A stretch of DNA of 49,296 nt from Gamarada debralockiae (taxonomy: Eukaryota > Ascomycota > Leotiomycetes > Helotiales > Hyphodiscaceae): contig NXFV01001094.1 of assembly GCA_002803225.1 (NCBI GenBank), forward strand, positions 1-49,296. The letters run 5' to 3'. Below, piece after piece: positions 31,676-44,595 of this stretch. The first letter of the stretch is position 1; each line of letters begins with the position of its first letter. The position numbers and the translations under genes were made by a program. Under the pieces are notes generated by a model. It worked only from the letters and a program-made list of their open reading frames with translations, searched no databases and was not told where the DNA came from.

Positions 31676-33381
31676 TGAGCGATTAGCGATATCAACCCAC
31701 AGTCCATGCATCTCCGGGAGACACACAAATGCCGTCTGCTAAGCCAAACGACAAATCCGCGGGCGACCCTGGCGGAGATCTACACTGTCAACTAGTAACT
31801 GGTCCGAGAGTCTAAGCTCCTAGTGTCTGATTTTGGGTTTTGGTGGAAAGGTTGTGTGTGGGCTGCGGTGGAGTCGCCAAGTCGAGCCAGATATGGGGAA
31901 AGCCAATGCCTGCAACGTCTGGAAACCCCGATAAGATTTCTGATGGTGGTAGGTGGGCAAGGCTGGCTTGACTAGAGCCTGGACCACAATTTTGATAGAT
32001 GTCAGATGTAAATGTCCAAGGAGATGTGTATCAGAAGTCTGGTCTCCGGCACAAAGGGGTGGAGGAGTTTATGTTCGAGAACAGGCCAGATAATTCCCTT
32101 CATGAATTGTGTCGCCTTCCTGCGCAGTGTGGTGATGAGCTGGACCCCAGAAAGCTGAAAATGGGACTGATTCCGTGGAGCACTCTGGTGCGGGTATATC
32201 CAATATTTGGAAGGAATTGTATTGCTCAACATGGCATGAATAACTGCTAATGACGGGCAAGGAAAACAAAAGCCCCCACTTCAATATATCTCTAGGCCCC
32301 TCTGGGTGATAAGTCGATTGGATTTGACCGAATCCGGTTTCCGACGGTCAGTATACTATATACAGTATCTATCATGCTGTGTAGCACTGCAGCGTGGGTG
32401 TTCGTTGGGTAAACGCTACGGAGATTCATACATGATGGAATGCGAGATTGCGACATATATTGACCATTTGGCTAATTGAAAGGTTTCTTTTCGTGATTGC
32501 CAAACATTTTCGTTGGCAAAGTTCATGGCGTGTCGTTGCTGTTTTCTGGTGTGGGACCTCGGTTGTGGAGATAAGGTTGACAGGGGTGGCAAATTATATG
32601 TAATCCGAACTGAATACAGATAAATCATATAATCTCATGAAAAGCAAATTATATAATGTAAGGCAGCGCTAACCCAACAAGGAAGAGGCTATCTAGGGGC
32701 GTACTCGTTATGCACAATTATGCTTATATTAAGCACAATTTTGTGCAATTATATATTGGTCGACCTGATTATATTGTAACGTAGAATCTGAGGTCAATTA
32801 TATAGTTATACAATTGCAGATCACCTGAGAGGCGGCCCTTATCTTTGACGAAGCCCAAAAGGGAAATTTAAGCTTACCCCTGGACCCACTTTTGAGATAA
32901 GAAGTCCAAAGCGCATTTGAAAAAATACACATAAAAGTGTGCTGTCTCGATCTCCGCGGCTGATGCTCTAGGAATATTGGCCCTCGTTCTTCTCACTTCT
33001 AGCGCGATCAGCGACGGGTTGAGGCAGACGATAAATGACCAAGATTGCTGACCAGAGGTCGCTTCTACTCAGAACAGTCCGTCCCAGGTGGAAACGAATT
33101 TCTTTGCCTTCAGTAGTCCTCCTCAAAACCCAGCTCTGCGAGTGAAGAGAGTCCAGGCTCAATTGCTATTGCGTTTCCCGGAAGTATCTGGCACCTCTTA
33201 AGGTGTTTTGGTCTTAGTCGTCTTCATTATTCTTGTACTGGTACTTTTATTGCGCGGAAATGTACGTACCGCTCGAGTCCCCCACGTAGCGTTATCTTGC
33301 GAATTTTTCGACCAATCCCCACGCACTTTATAGCACGAAGCACCAGGAGCTCGTCCAGCGTCTGATCTCTGCCATGCATGT

Positions 33382-34132
33382 TTAGCTGCCGAGCCGGAGC
33401 TTTACCGGAAATACCCATATCGCAAGGCTGTATGCTTGGAGATCCGATCTTCCAAATTGAAGCTTCACCATTAGGCGCAACGCCATCTTTCCAGCAAAGA
33501 TAAAGATTTGAGTACGATCGGCAGGAAGTGTATACGACCATGAACCTGTCATTCCCACGAAGATCAGCTCCTGGATGCTAGTGTAATTCGACCGTCTGGA
33601 AGGATTCCGAGAATATGGTCGTACGGAGGCTACCTTCAGGCCGGGACATTTTGTGGCTTGAGCATGGAGTAGGTATGACCAGTACCCTTGTTTGGAATGA
33701 CAGGTAGAATGACAGAGATATGGAACCGGGTGTACAAGTTCACTCGATTTCGCGTCCGAATTTCCAGGTAATCGGGGCGGAATCATCCGTCGAGTGATGG
33801 TCGACTCTGATATCTCTTCAAGCTGAAGATCTGCCCATCCGTCAGCATTGGACTCAACCTCACGCTTCGTCAAGTACTCACCAGGTGTGAAGGACGGAGG
33901 ATCATTTCATTTAGCTCCCTATCATCCCTGTCATCCAAAACCATCTCGTGATTTGCCAAGACCAACACATTTGATTGGCCGATGATTCGAGCAATGAAGA
34001 CTCGGATGTTTGATCTTCGTTGTAGTTACTTTTTTCCAACCCCAATTTTCTCACAGGAAAACTTCCACGAAACGAACAGCGACTATCTTCAATAAGGTAA
34101 TGTGGAGGGACAGCGACATGATTATTTTCCAT
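33382..34132 (-). CDS. Possible hypothetical gene (fragmentary)
   Basis: Three open stretches follow one another on the minus strand: MENNHVAVPPHYLIEDSRCS... from the ATG at 34132, an overlapping frame near 33950 (VLVLANHEMVLDDRDDRELN), and a 163-codon frame ending at 33382. A GTGAGT...CAG intron of about 50 nt can be drawn, but the product soon stops. No family recognised. Possibly a decayed gene. Confidence 0.2.
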
Positions 34133-34765
34133 CTCTTGCTTCTGGGTACCTGAATCGCGGACTGATGGTAGATATATCGATCGGAGAAATTGGACGTATG
34201 GTTTCCCTTGGCAGGAAAGAGAACGACAGACTGGAGGCCTGAGAGGAGACTTCTATCAATCCATAAAGTGGCTCAAAGCCAATGCATGGATATCACAAAA
34301 GAAAGAGCCAGTCAAGAATCAAGCATCTGAGGAGCATGTTCAACTTGAACAGTAGGAACGGGTGGTTCTCGATGGTGGTTTAAGGAGATGCTTCTTTTAC
34401 TGGTGGATGCGGTTGTAACTGTAATAGGAGGTTATTTGGATGCTAGAGCCTAACAAGGAGTTAGCTATACTAAATATGAAATGTGTATTTGCAATGTGCC
34501 TCCCGTGAGCGATATAATCGCGATGTGATGCAGAAAGTTGAAGCTCGAAAATACTTCCCCGCTTTTCCTTAACGCGGTCACGTGTGCTGGAACGGTTATC
34601 GCGAAGCGTGAAGCTTAACGCGCTAGGTACAAGTCGCGCTTTGCCATTTGAGATGTTTGCCTAACAGGAATCAACAGCAAGACCAACTACTCGATCTATC
34701 CGCCTCGAGGGACTTCAGACTATACCAATGGGTCGATTTGGGAATGTTCGCGGTAGTACGGCCTG

Positions 34766-37700
34766 ATGACTCGCCATAATCTCGCTCTTCACATTTCCTG
34801 GCTGTTGTCGAGCGAAGTCACTCCACCCGGGGGCATTCACGCGGTTCCTGCGATCTCTACGACAAATTCGACGGCTGCGACAGAAACTATGTGTGCCGAT
34901 TCTGAGGAGGATGATACAGAAGAACCAATTCCAAGTCCACTGCCAAGTCCTAGCCCGAATCGTCGAATTGCGCAGACTGTAAATGTCGCTCCCGATTTCC
35001 AACGCCCACCGCTCCCTTCCAAGATTACGCCGAAACCACCACTCCGAGAACCTCAAAAGAGCTTTGCGGATGAGTCAACGGACAAGCTTTCATCGGCGTC
35101 GAGGTCTGCAAGGCGGGGTCTAGTGAGTCAACTTCAATTAGCGACACCGGCATCCACGACGAGCTCTACTTCGTCCCTGATGCAAGGATATTCAGCATTA
35201 TTACGAGCAGAAAATGGTAAGCTCAAGGGCCTCCATGAATGGAGCGTTGATTAAAATATTTGATATGTATAGGTCCTCGCTCTTCCAAGCCAGCCATTCC
35301 TCGAGCACAATCACGCCTTCGATCTCTACAAACTCCTCGGACTCCAAGACAAACTCCTTTACCGACTTCTGGACTCAAGCTTGACACTGTCGAATCGGTA
35401 GATCTGACTGGGGACGATTATGATCAAGATCTTTCATCTCGATCGAGCAGTACAGAAGCTGTGTTTAGTGAACCACAGATGTTATGGAGGGAAGATTATG
35501 CCTCGAGACCTGAACCTCTTCCGAGGTCTACGAAGAAACGAAAGAGCGATGAGATGTCCACAGAAAGTTCACCTCGGAAACAGAAGAAGGAGATGTCCCT
35601 GAGAAAAGCTAAAAGGGAGGAACGGGCAGATTCAGAGGAGTTTGTGGATATTGATGAGATGGTCACAATTCGTCAACCGCCGAGTCGACCGCGTGTCAAC
35701 GAGCCCCGAGCCCGATCTGTGAAGCCAAGCATCGAGCATCCGAATATAGAGGACAATTTCGAGGAGGAATATAGTGTCACTGAGACCATCAGTAGAGTCG
35801 AAACTCGTACTCGAAAGAGTGTGAGCCTAGTCGCGTCTGGTTGCGACGGTTCTACCGATGTTCTAAGGCTGACCAGCCCGCCTCCATTGAACGGTTCGCA
35901 AGTCAAGAATGGATCTCCAAGTAGGTCAAATCCGCGATCGATTATTCAAGTCACAGCGTCACCTACCCCCGAGTCTCCGATACATCCGAGCTCTGCTCAT
36001 GAGACACCACAAAAGCGGCACAAGCTTCGACAGGAACGAATTATCCAGGATTCGGACGATGAGGAAATAATTTCAGAAGAGAGACCAAAAAAATTTCCCC
36101 CTCAGCTGCCAGTCAAGAGTAGTCCTAGAGTAATCGACTCTTCGAAAAGTTCTCTATGGAAGGATGCTCCGATCTTCTTGTCAACCGATCAGAAGCGGAA
36201 AGATGACACAGACTCAAAGCCAAGCGTTGGCAGTCCTTTGCGACCAATATCTCGCAATATTGGTGCTAAACAAGAAAGTGTCCCTTCGCCATTTCAAAGA
36301 GATTCTCCAACACGCCTGCCTCCTCCCGCGAAGCCTATTCAACAGCAAGTGGGCCAAGAAACACCATCATCTTCTCTGCCACCTGATGAGAAGAAGGTAG
36401 TAAGCTTCTTCCTCAACAACCCATCAGCAATCACATCTTACCATATGCGCGTCAAGAATTCGATTGCTCAAAACTCCGTGACCGTTATGGAGTTGTTGGA
36501 TGAAGGAAAAACTGCTCCAGCGACATTGAAGGAGGAGCGCAGAGCTCTGCTGGATATGAGCAAGGCATATGAGGCTCTCGACAAAATGTCTGAGAGGTAC
36601 CGAACTACCTGGGCTGAAAAGAGGAATCTTGCCCGCAAGATATTGGAACTCTGTGACATTGGGACAGATGCCAGCGTGCAGGAAGAAAAGTCTGCTAATG
36701 TTTCGAGAGAGATCCAAAAGATCGAAAATGAGACTGGTCGGCTGTTGCATGCCTCTGGAGCGATCAAGGATGGATTTGGTACTGGGCCAGACACGCAAGA
36801 CAACCCTAGGCTCCTGGCACCATACTCCAAGGCTAGAGAGGGTCTTGGTTCCCTCCCTCAGGGATCAAGTGCCGCAGGGAGTGCTCAGATTATTTTGCAG
36901 ACACAGTTCCCATCTCAGTCAGCCGTGATCTCAAGCCACCGTGCACAAGACCTTGCTCCAATTCAGAGCTCTAGAGTAGGATCCGACCTTGTACCTAACT
37001 CTTTCGACCCAGGCCACATATCTCTTTCAACTGTTCGACTTTCCCCTTCGAAGTCTGCAGTCGAGCCGCCTCAAACCTCAAACCATTTAACTGGTTCAAC
37101 AAATTATGGCTTGAAGCAACCCGACTTCTATCGAGACCCACCACCCATGGATTACGACTTTGATGGGGATGATGATCTCTTGGGCATGATTGAAGATGAA
37201 GAAGAGATACGGGAGATTGCCAGGAAGAACAACGTACCCGAAGACGTTGACGATGAATATGGCGACTTCGACGATGACGACGACATGCTTGATATCGCCC
37301 AGGAAGTCGAACATCGCCACTCTCTCGGTGAAGGTACCAGTGGACTTCCTCCAATGGCGGCATTTGGGACCACATCCAGCACCGCCGGACCTGCAAAACG
37401 AACTCGCACAAGCGGTGAGAAGACAATGTATTCCCATGTTGACCCAAAAACGGACTTGCTCAAGCATCCCTGGTCGAAAGATGTCAGGAAGGCCCTCAAA
37501 GATCGGTTCAAGCTCAATGGTTTCCGCCACCATCAGCTGGAAGCAATCAATGCCACTCTTGCTGCAAAAGATGCTTTTGTTCTCATGCCCACCGGCGGTG
37601 GCAAGTCTCTGTGCTACCAATTGCCTGCGGTTGTCCAATCAGGAAAGACAAAAGGGGTGACTATTGTGATATCACCCCTCCTCAGTCTTATGACGGACCA

Positions 37701-40224
37701 GGTAGCTCATCTTCGCGAGAACAACATTCAAGCAGCTACTCTGAATAGCGAGGTGCCGCAGGAGGAACGGCGCGAGATCATGAGCTATCTGGGCGAATCT
37801 CATCCAGAGCAATTCATTCAACTGCTCTATATCACTCCTGAAATGATCAACAAGAGCCAAAACATACTCAATGCGCTCTCTGGTCTTCATAGAAAGAAAA
37901 GACTCGCACGAGTTGTAATTGATGAAGCACATTGTGTCAGTCAATGGGGTCATGACTTTCGACCTGACTATGTGGCGCTTGGAGAAGTGCGTTCAAGATT
38001 TCCAGGCGTTCCTTTCATGGCGTTAACAGCTACGGCGACTGAAAATGTTAAAGTCGACGTTATGCACAACCTCGGCATGGAGAACGCCACAACCTTCTCT
38101 CAAAGCTTCAACCGACCCAATCTGTATTATGAAGTTCGGCCGAAGAAGGGAAAGAGCAAAGCTAAAGAGTTCCTTCATGATGTAGTGGCATTGATTAAAT
38201 CCACTTACCCAAATCAGACGGGAATCATATACACCTTATCCAAGAAGTCTTGCGAGCAGATGGCGGAAAAATTAGCTAAGGAGTACAACATCAAAGCTCA
38301 CCACTACCATGCGTCGATGTCGCCTGAAGACAAGAAAGCAGTGCAGCTGAATTGGCAAAAGGGTAGGATCAAAGTTGTTGTCGCAACTATCGCATTTGGC
38401 ATGGGCATCGACAAACCAGATGTGCGATTCGTCATTCACCACACAATACCCAAGAGTCTAGAAGGGTACTACCAAGAGACCGGGCGAGCGGGGCGAGACG
38501 GCAGAATGTCGGGCTGCTACCTGTACTATGGTTATCAAGACACCGCAGTTCTCAAAGACTTCATTTACCAGAGTGAAGGCAGTGAAGAACAAAAGGAACG
38601 CCAGCGACAAATGCTCTCAAGTATGGTACAGTACTGCGAGAATCGATCGGACTGCCGTCGGGTCCAGGTCCTTGCCTACTTCGGTGAAGCATTCTCTCGG
38701 GAAGAATGCGAAGGCACATGCGATAACTGCAAGTCCGAAGCTAAGTTCGAGCCTGTGGATTTTACTACGCAGGCTCGAGCTGCAATGAGTATCGTCAAGC
38801 AGGTTCAGAACAGTCACGTCACTTTGCTTCATTGTGTGGACATTTTGCGTGGGGCTGCTTCAGTCAAAAAGAAGGGCTTTGGTCATGAGTCTCTCAAAGA
38901 GTATGGAGCTGCTAAGGATATTCCCCGAGGGGACGTAGAACGCCTGTTCTATCGACTTCTCATGGAGAATGCTTTGTCAGAGCATAATATTATCAATAGG
39001 AGTGGCTTTGCATCCCAATACCTGAATGTAAGTTTCCATATATCTCCCTGAAATAATATATACTTACTTTGGTAGCTTGGACCAAACTGTCGCGACTTCA
39101 TGCAAGGCCGTCGGAAACTCAAGTTGCAAATCAAAGTATCCGCATCACCGACGGCACCAGCACCACCGAAACAAACCCAAAAGAAACCTGCCAAGATGCC
39201 TGTCAAATCTGCTCCAGCAGTAATTCCATCCACTGCACTCACGTCTCCGCTTACCGAAGCTACAAGCAGACGGCGTAAACCTGCAAACCGTCAAGAAGAG
39301 GCAAGGGTGGACGATCGTGGTTGTGTTCGAGATGACTTCGTCGCCTCGGACGATGATGAAGATGACGATGGCTATTTCGAGCCCATACGGGATAGACGGC
39401 TACGACAGGAAACGCCTCAAATCGGACCTCCAATCACTACCGATGAACGAATGGAGAATTTGCCGGAACTTCACAAGGTATTTGTCCACCAATTTGTCGA
39501 GGAAGCCAACAAGGAGATGGAAAAGATTCGGAACGCGAAGACTTTGAAGAAACCGATCTTCACCGAAGCCAATCTTCGAGAAATGGCGATCAGTTGGACC
39601 ACGACCCTCGCTGAAATGCAGGATATTCCGAACATCAATGTCGAGAGTGTAAAGATGTGGGGCAAAAAGTTCCTTCCCATGATACAGAAATTCTCTGCCA
39701 ACTATGAGGCTCTGATGACCGATAACGGGGATCGAGACATGGACAAGAATCATCAGAACGTCATCGATCTCTGCAGCGAAGACGACGACGACGATGATGA
39801 TGACAAATATGGGATGGACGAAAGTGACGAGGATGCCATCCTACAGGCAGAGCATGGCTCTAAGTACTTTCAGAACGCGAGCAAGGCATCTTCGTCCAAG
39901 AAGCAGGGGCAATCGAGTCGAAGTTTACCAAGGGCTGCTGATTCTAGCAGCCCCAAACCAGCACCTAAGAAGGCTGCATGCGTAGGAAATGGCTTTCAAT
40001 TTCGGAGTAAGCGCCGCAGGAAGTTCAGTGGACGAAGAAGCGCCAGCTCTGCCTCCGGTCAAAGCCATGCAGGGGTGACGAAATGGAAGACCTCGGGAGC
40101 AGCGAAAAAGTCAACTGCCGCGAAAGCCCCCTCCGAATTCTTCCAAGCATTTGGCAACCAAGGATCAGGAAGAGGAGGAGGCAGTGGGATGGGTGGGGGA
40201 GGTATTCGTATGATGCCTACATGA
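34766..40224 (+). CDS. SGS1: RecQ family DNA helicase, Sgs1/BLM/QDE-3 type
   Basis: 3'-5' helicase that dissolves recombination and replication intermediates, presumably with Top3/Rmi1 in the nucleus. Exons 34766-35216, 35273-39027 and 39076-40224 give 1784 residues, longer than yeast Sgs1 or human BLM. Residues 1 to ~870 are low-complexity and acidic/Ser-rich with many SP/TP sites, including DFDGDDDLL and DDEYGDFDDDDD patches. Helicase core: motif I TGGGKSLCYQ (~920), DEAH box VIDEAHCVSQWGHDFRPDY (~1032), LTATAT, FGMGIDKPDVRFVIH and QETGRAGRDG. Then the RecQ zinc site (CENRSDC...CEGTCDNC, ~1271-1305), a winged helix and an HRDC domain (~1530-1610, beginning NLPELHKVFVHQF). A Lys/Arg- and Gly-rich tail follows. 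The start at 34766 (MTRHNLALHISWLLS) begins a helix-like segment. Single-copy core gene by inference. Confidence 0.96.
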
Positions 40225-40767
40225 GCGAAAGCTGTGCGAACAACGGTATCACCAACAGAGATTTACCTTCGTTTTGTTTGGGGTTGGCACCATTTGTACT
40301 GGAGTTGCTGGGCATAGCGGAACGAATGACTGGTTGGGCGAAGCTTTGAGGTTATGACCATCTTTTTGGGTTGAGTTTAACGGCCATAGATATTGATAAC
40401 AGTGTTTGCATGGTAGGCATATGATGTGGCTTAGATAATGAGACCTTTGGTGTTCTTGGACTTGAGGTATTCCTGAGTTTAGTGAACCCTGAGATCAGTG
40501 AAGTAGAGCTCTCGCTTGACCGACTTGTGTTGACCAACATTTAGACTGAAGAGTGTCTGAAAATCACCATCTCAACTACTCCAGCCCGCCGCAAGCAATG
40601 ACCTTCTCTCCCAGTGCAAAGTCACTTCAGCCATCTATCTGCCTCTGCGAATGCCATTCCCTAGACTCCTCGTCGTTAAAATCCCCCACCTGACTCCTCC
40701 CCGTCCAGCATTCTCGTTCCCTCAGCCGCTCAACTCGCCAATGCGCTTCCCTTTCCACATATTGTGC
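40225..40767. other. 3' flank of RecQ, no gene seen
   Basis: Short frames only (for example minus 40352-40540). It holds the convergent 3' ends of RecQ (+) and the small membrane protein (-). Confidence 0.5.
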
Positions 40768-41061
40768 TCAAATATTCCGTTCTTTCAGCCCTTTCATCCC
40801 GGCTTTAAGGCCGAAATAAATACCAGTGCAGATAGCGACAATGACTAGAAGGACGACGACGATTAGGGTGTAGGTTTCTAGCTCGCTGAGCCAGACGTGG
40901 TGGATTGCCTCGCTTCTTTTGCTGAGTAACAGGGGATGAAAGAGGAGGCGGGAGAGGGTGGAGAGGGTGCCGTCATTGTTGTATTGGCGATGATAGGGGT
41001 GATTTTGGGGGAAGGACGTTGTTGTGAGGTTGGCGGGGAGGGTGTGGTATGGTATTGGCAT
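40768..41061 (-). CDS. Small single-pass membrane protein, unknown function
   Basis: An ATG-initiated, intron-less frame of 97 codons. Residues about 64-84 form one strong transmembrane helix (TYTLIVVVLLVIVAICTGIY), preceded by a polar N-terminal half and followed by a short basic tail (GLKAGMKGLKERNI). There is no cleavable signal peptide, so an N-out or tail-proximal topology is likely. I do not recognise a family. The clear hydrophobic segment and compact spacing between RecQ and the next gene argue for a real gene; an upstream exon cannot be excluded. Confidence 0.5.
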   Translation of the reverse strand: MPIPYHTLPANLTTTSFPQNHPYHRQYNNDGTLSTLSRLLFHPLLLSKRSEAIHHVWLSELETYTLIVVVLLVIVAICTGIYFGLKAGMKGLKERNI

Positions 41062-41715
41062 TTTGGTGTCAGTGAGCCGGGTTTGGGTGGCCTGGTTTGA
41101 ATGATAGGGTCCGATTGGGAGGTGATTGGGCCAGTTGAAGGTCTTGGGGGCTTTGTTGAAGAATATCAGGAGGCCTGGCTTGAAGTTGTTGTGTTCGTGA
41201 TGCTGAAGCGATGCTTGGTGTGCTATGCGATGGAATCATGGACCGGTTGTCGACATTGTATGAATTGTAGGTCTTATGTCCGTTGGATGAAGTTGGATTA
41301 AGAATTTGAAATGATGATATTCTGCTGCAAGAAATTTGCTGTGCATATAATCATCGTGACGTTAGCCTACCACAGTTCGTGACGTTCGCTTCCAGCCCTT
41401 GAAAAGGGGCAAATGTCAAGTTAATTAAAGCTTAAAATGATAGCAACCACTCATAATATCTTTCTTTGCTCAGAACGGCAACTATCCTGAACGGACAAAA
41501 GGGATTATAGAACTAAGACTGGGTATAGTACGTCGAAGCAAAGTAAACCCTCCTATATCTCCATATGGATCCACCCATACCACTATGTACAAGGCGTTGC
41601 CGGGAACTCTCACAACCTTAGCCTCTCCCTTTCTCAACTTAAATATAAGCATTAACATCATAAACATCGTCAATTTTGACACCTTCCTCATCTCCAAAGC
41701 TTGACTCTTCAAACT
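41062..41715. other. Intergenic, no gene recognised
   Basis: This stretch contains the promoter of the small membrane protein and the 3' flank of the next gene. Frames at 41101-41301 (+) and 41482-41712 (-) show no motif. Confidence 0.45.
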
Positions 41716-43311
41716 TCAAAGCTTCAGCTCCCCAGTAATCTCCTCCCTAACCTTCCCACACCATTTCCAAATCGCCTCCTCAAAGCCCTTCCAAGCAGCC
41801 CTATCCGTCCCATTAACAACCCCCATAACATCCACCTTAAGTACCACCTCCCACCTCAACTCCGCGGCTTTAATCCAATATCTCAGATTCTCCGCACAGC
41901 GATATGGTTTCCTGAAATCGGTGTGCCATTTATCGATCGCTCCAAATGGCCGCTTGCTCTTCTTCACTATTGCGTTGTGGAGTTTCACTAATCTCATGCC
42001 CGTCCGCAGATCTTTTAAAAACTCCGTAGGTAGCTCTTCATCGGATGCAATTTCGTCAACCGATTGGAATTCGGGAAGAGAGGCGGAGTCGGGGTCCATG
42101 GATTTCATAAACGCATATTCCCGCTCCACGTCACGTCCCTGCCACGAATCATTAAGCCAAGTCCAGCTAGCTCTCTGTTTCCTCTCCGCCTCCTCCATAG
42201 CCTCCTCCTGCTTCAACATATCATAGACGCCCTCTACCCAACTCTCCATCGTTTCCCTCTCCTCTGTCCGCATGCCCCCAGTAAAGTTCCTTGTAGCCAT
42301 ACGTTTCAGGACGTCCATTACTGACAGTAGCTCCGCCCGGATCTTGCGTTCTGATTTGATGGCTGAGAGACGTGCTGGCTGGTCGTGCGCTGTGTAGTAC
42401 ATTTTGGCTGCTCGGATGGCGAGTGTGATTATGTCGAGGATATGCATTCCTTGAAGCTCGAACCAGCCTTGGTTGTTATTCGAGGATGCCGGACTTAATG
42501 GCTCGTCGGAGGATTGTGTGCGAGATGGTGAGGTTGGCGGGGACGATTGTTGGCGTTTTGCGTCACCAAGGACTTTAGCTGCGTCTGCTAATGCTTTTTG
42601 TAGATCGTCTTTGAGTTCTTGGAGTGTTGGCGGTCGTGGAATCGGTTTCTCGCGATGATTATATGTGCTGACGGTAGGAGGGAGCATATGTGGATGGTCT
42701 TCATCATCGCCACTGAAATAGTCGTCTTCTTCTTGTGTAGGGCTTTCCACAAGCATGCCTCCTGTTGCCAATAGCTCCGGACTGCTGCCCATCGAAGCAT
42801 ATGAAGAATCCACATCCGAACCCACCACCTTTGGGCTCAAAAACGAAGTATCCAAAGCCGAAAGATCGAGCGTCCCACGATTCCCATCCTTCTTCTTTGC
42901 CAACCTTCCTCCCTTCCCATCCAACAGCCCCGTTCGTGCAAAATAGTACTGCAAATGAGCAATACTCCCCAAACTCAAAACGCTCTCCCTCGATTGTGCC
43001 GACGCAGCGAAATTCGTGCCCTGCGGCCTCACGTATCCTCTTCTCCCTTTCGGCTTCTCTAGGCCACCTATCGATTGTCGTGTCGTATAGCTCGCAGACG
43101 ATGACCGAGAAGCTGAACTCCCGACTGAACTGCCTAGAGATTCACGGCCCATGGCGCCTGAAACCCCTGAGAACGCAGACCCCACAGAAGCTGTTGACAC
43201 GCAGCGAGAGAGCTCTGGACAGGCTCCTATGGCTGGCGTAGGAGAGGTGGATGGAGAGGGGGATTCGCGGCGGAAGGAGGGTTGGTCGTGGAGTTCTTGT
43301 GTCGTCGCCAT
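41716..43311 (-). CDS. Conserved-looking fungal protein of unknown function
   Basis: A single uninterrupted frame of 531 codons from the ATG at 43311. The N-terminal ~100 residues are Ser/Pro/Thr-rich and probably disordered (for example SLGSSVGSSASRSSSASY). An acidic patch (QEEDDYFSGDDEDHPH) lies near residue 200. A helical segment LQELKDDLQKALADAAKVLG follows, and the C-terminal ~250 residues are rich in Trp and charged helices (WLNDSWQGRDVEREY; FGAIDKWHTDFRKPYRC), looking like a folded alpha-helical domain. There is no signal peptide and no membrane segment. I do not recognise the family. Length, codon texture and lack of stops make it a real gene. The spacer to its neighbour is short, but no operon-like link is implied. 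Confidence 0.82.
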   Translation of the reverse strand: MATTQELHDQPSFRRESPSPSTSPTPAIGACPELSRCVSTASVGSAFSGVSGAMGRESLGSSVGSSASRSSSASYTTRQSIGGLEKPKGRRGYVRPQGTNFAASAQSRESVLSLGSIAHLQYYFARTGLLDGKGGRLAKKKDGNRGTLDLSALDTSFLSPKVVGSDVDSSYASMGSSPELLATGGMLVESPTQEEDDYFSGDDEDHPHMLPPTVSTYNHREKPIPRPPTLQELKDDLQKALADAAKVLGDAKRQQSSPPTSPSRTQSSDEPLSPASSNNNQGWFELQGMHILDIITLAIRAAKMYYTAHDQPARLSAIKSERKIRAELLSVMDVLKRMATRNFTGGMRTEERETMESWVEGVYDMLKQEEAMEEAERKQRASWTWLNDSWQGRDVEREYAFMKSMDPDSASLPEFQSVDEIASDEELPTEFLKDLRTGMRLVKLHNAIVKKSKRPFGAIDKWHTDFRKPYRCAENLRYWIKAAELRWEVVLKVDVMGVVNGTDRAAWKGFEEAIWKWCGKVREEITGELKL

Positions 43312-44595
43312 ATTTGCTACTGCTCGCGTTTTCTTAAGATTAGATGGCTTTGTTGGAGATCTGCAGCTGACTGTCCCTTCAACACCTCTTCTAGAGAATT
43401 AGTTGCAAGATGAACAGTCAAAAGCGAGTGGGAAGGTCATCGGCTCTGCCCCGCAGCAGCTTCAGAAGTTGTGGGCAAGATGAAGTGACACGGTTGCTGT
43501 GGGAGTTCGTGACACTTGTGGTGTCGAGGATCGATTGTAGGAGATGGCGTTCCAAAATGAGCTTTGGATGCAGGGGTCGCGCGTTTGAAACGGATAGATT
43601 GCAACGGCCCAATTTGTGATAGGAGACGCGTTATTGGCAGGGGCTGGTCTTCTAGAAGCTATGGATGCAAGAGATGGTTGTGTGATCCAGCTTGAAAGAG
43701 AGTTCATTGCTTTAAAGAAGTCAAAATGTGAGTCCATTCCAAGAGTTTGGGGTTTTTGGAGTTTCATTCATCTCGTGCTCCCGGCAACCAACCCGCGTTC
43801 CTGACGCCAAAGCCCACAGTTGATCCAAATCTCAAAATTCGATAGTGTAGGGCTCACGCTAGAAATCTACTGGATCATCGATCATCCACGGGAATTGCTT
43901 TGTATTTATTGGACCGCTGAACCGGGCATTACGATAGAAATCTCTATGATTGAGAACCCCACAAAGATCGAGATCGTGATCTTCCCTTTCGGGGATGCCC
44001 CTGATAATTTCAATCACGCAGAGATCACGTTGTGCGGCCCAAGCTAAACCACTGTCGATGCCGACATCGTTAACATGCCGAGCATGCTTCGAAAGTTATG
44101 CGAAGAATTATGCTGTATGTCACTTCATGATGGCGTCGCTGACGAAGAGAACTGATGCAGAACGTATTTATCATGTGACTTGAAAGCGGGCTGGCTCAAA
44201 CCCACCAGCTTCATCGTCGACCTCCTCCTGCCTAAACCAATTCACGAAACTACCGCCCTCTCAACTAATGCCAGTCACATCATCTCAGAAAGCCCTGAAC
44301 ATTATTCATCATTATTCGTGATAGTCTTTCTTAGACGCGCTTGTAGCAACTAAGATTGCCCATTTCTGACCAAAGAACCAATTTCATTGCAGCAGCCTTC
44401 ATTGCAGATTCTATGCAACAGTTGCCCGCCGTAAGTGGGGTAGCTTGGAAACTCTTATCTTCATCAGCTACCCCTATTAATTGAATTCCACAATGTAACG
44501 TACTGATCGCTTTCATATATATTCTTTCCAAACCGAAGCACAGAATCAACATCCACATTCGCAACATCAACACATTAGAAAGTTCGACAGAAAGC
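43312..44595. other. Gene-poor spacer
   Basis: This spacer lies upstream of the 531-residue protein (promoter side) and upstream of the broken dioxygenase gene. Short frames (for example plus 43820-44047) have no recognisable product and no repeats were seen. Confidence 0.45.

Larger units (their letters stand above)
31504..34765. other. Intergenic region between nitrate transporter and RecQ
   Basis: Contains both promoters, an AT-rich tract around 32580-32830 with repeated AATTATAT words, and weak minus-strand frames near 33.2-34.1 kb (listed separately). A CACGTG E-box lies at 34579-34584 upstream of RecQ. No other gene recognised. Confidence 0.45.

Noticed and set aside
37096..37638. 180-codon minus-strand frame
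   Set aside because: Antisense to the RecQ helicase core, which is certain.
42765..43241. 158-codon plus-strand frame
   Set aside because: Antisense to the 531-residue protein, whose longer frame and composition are clearly coding.
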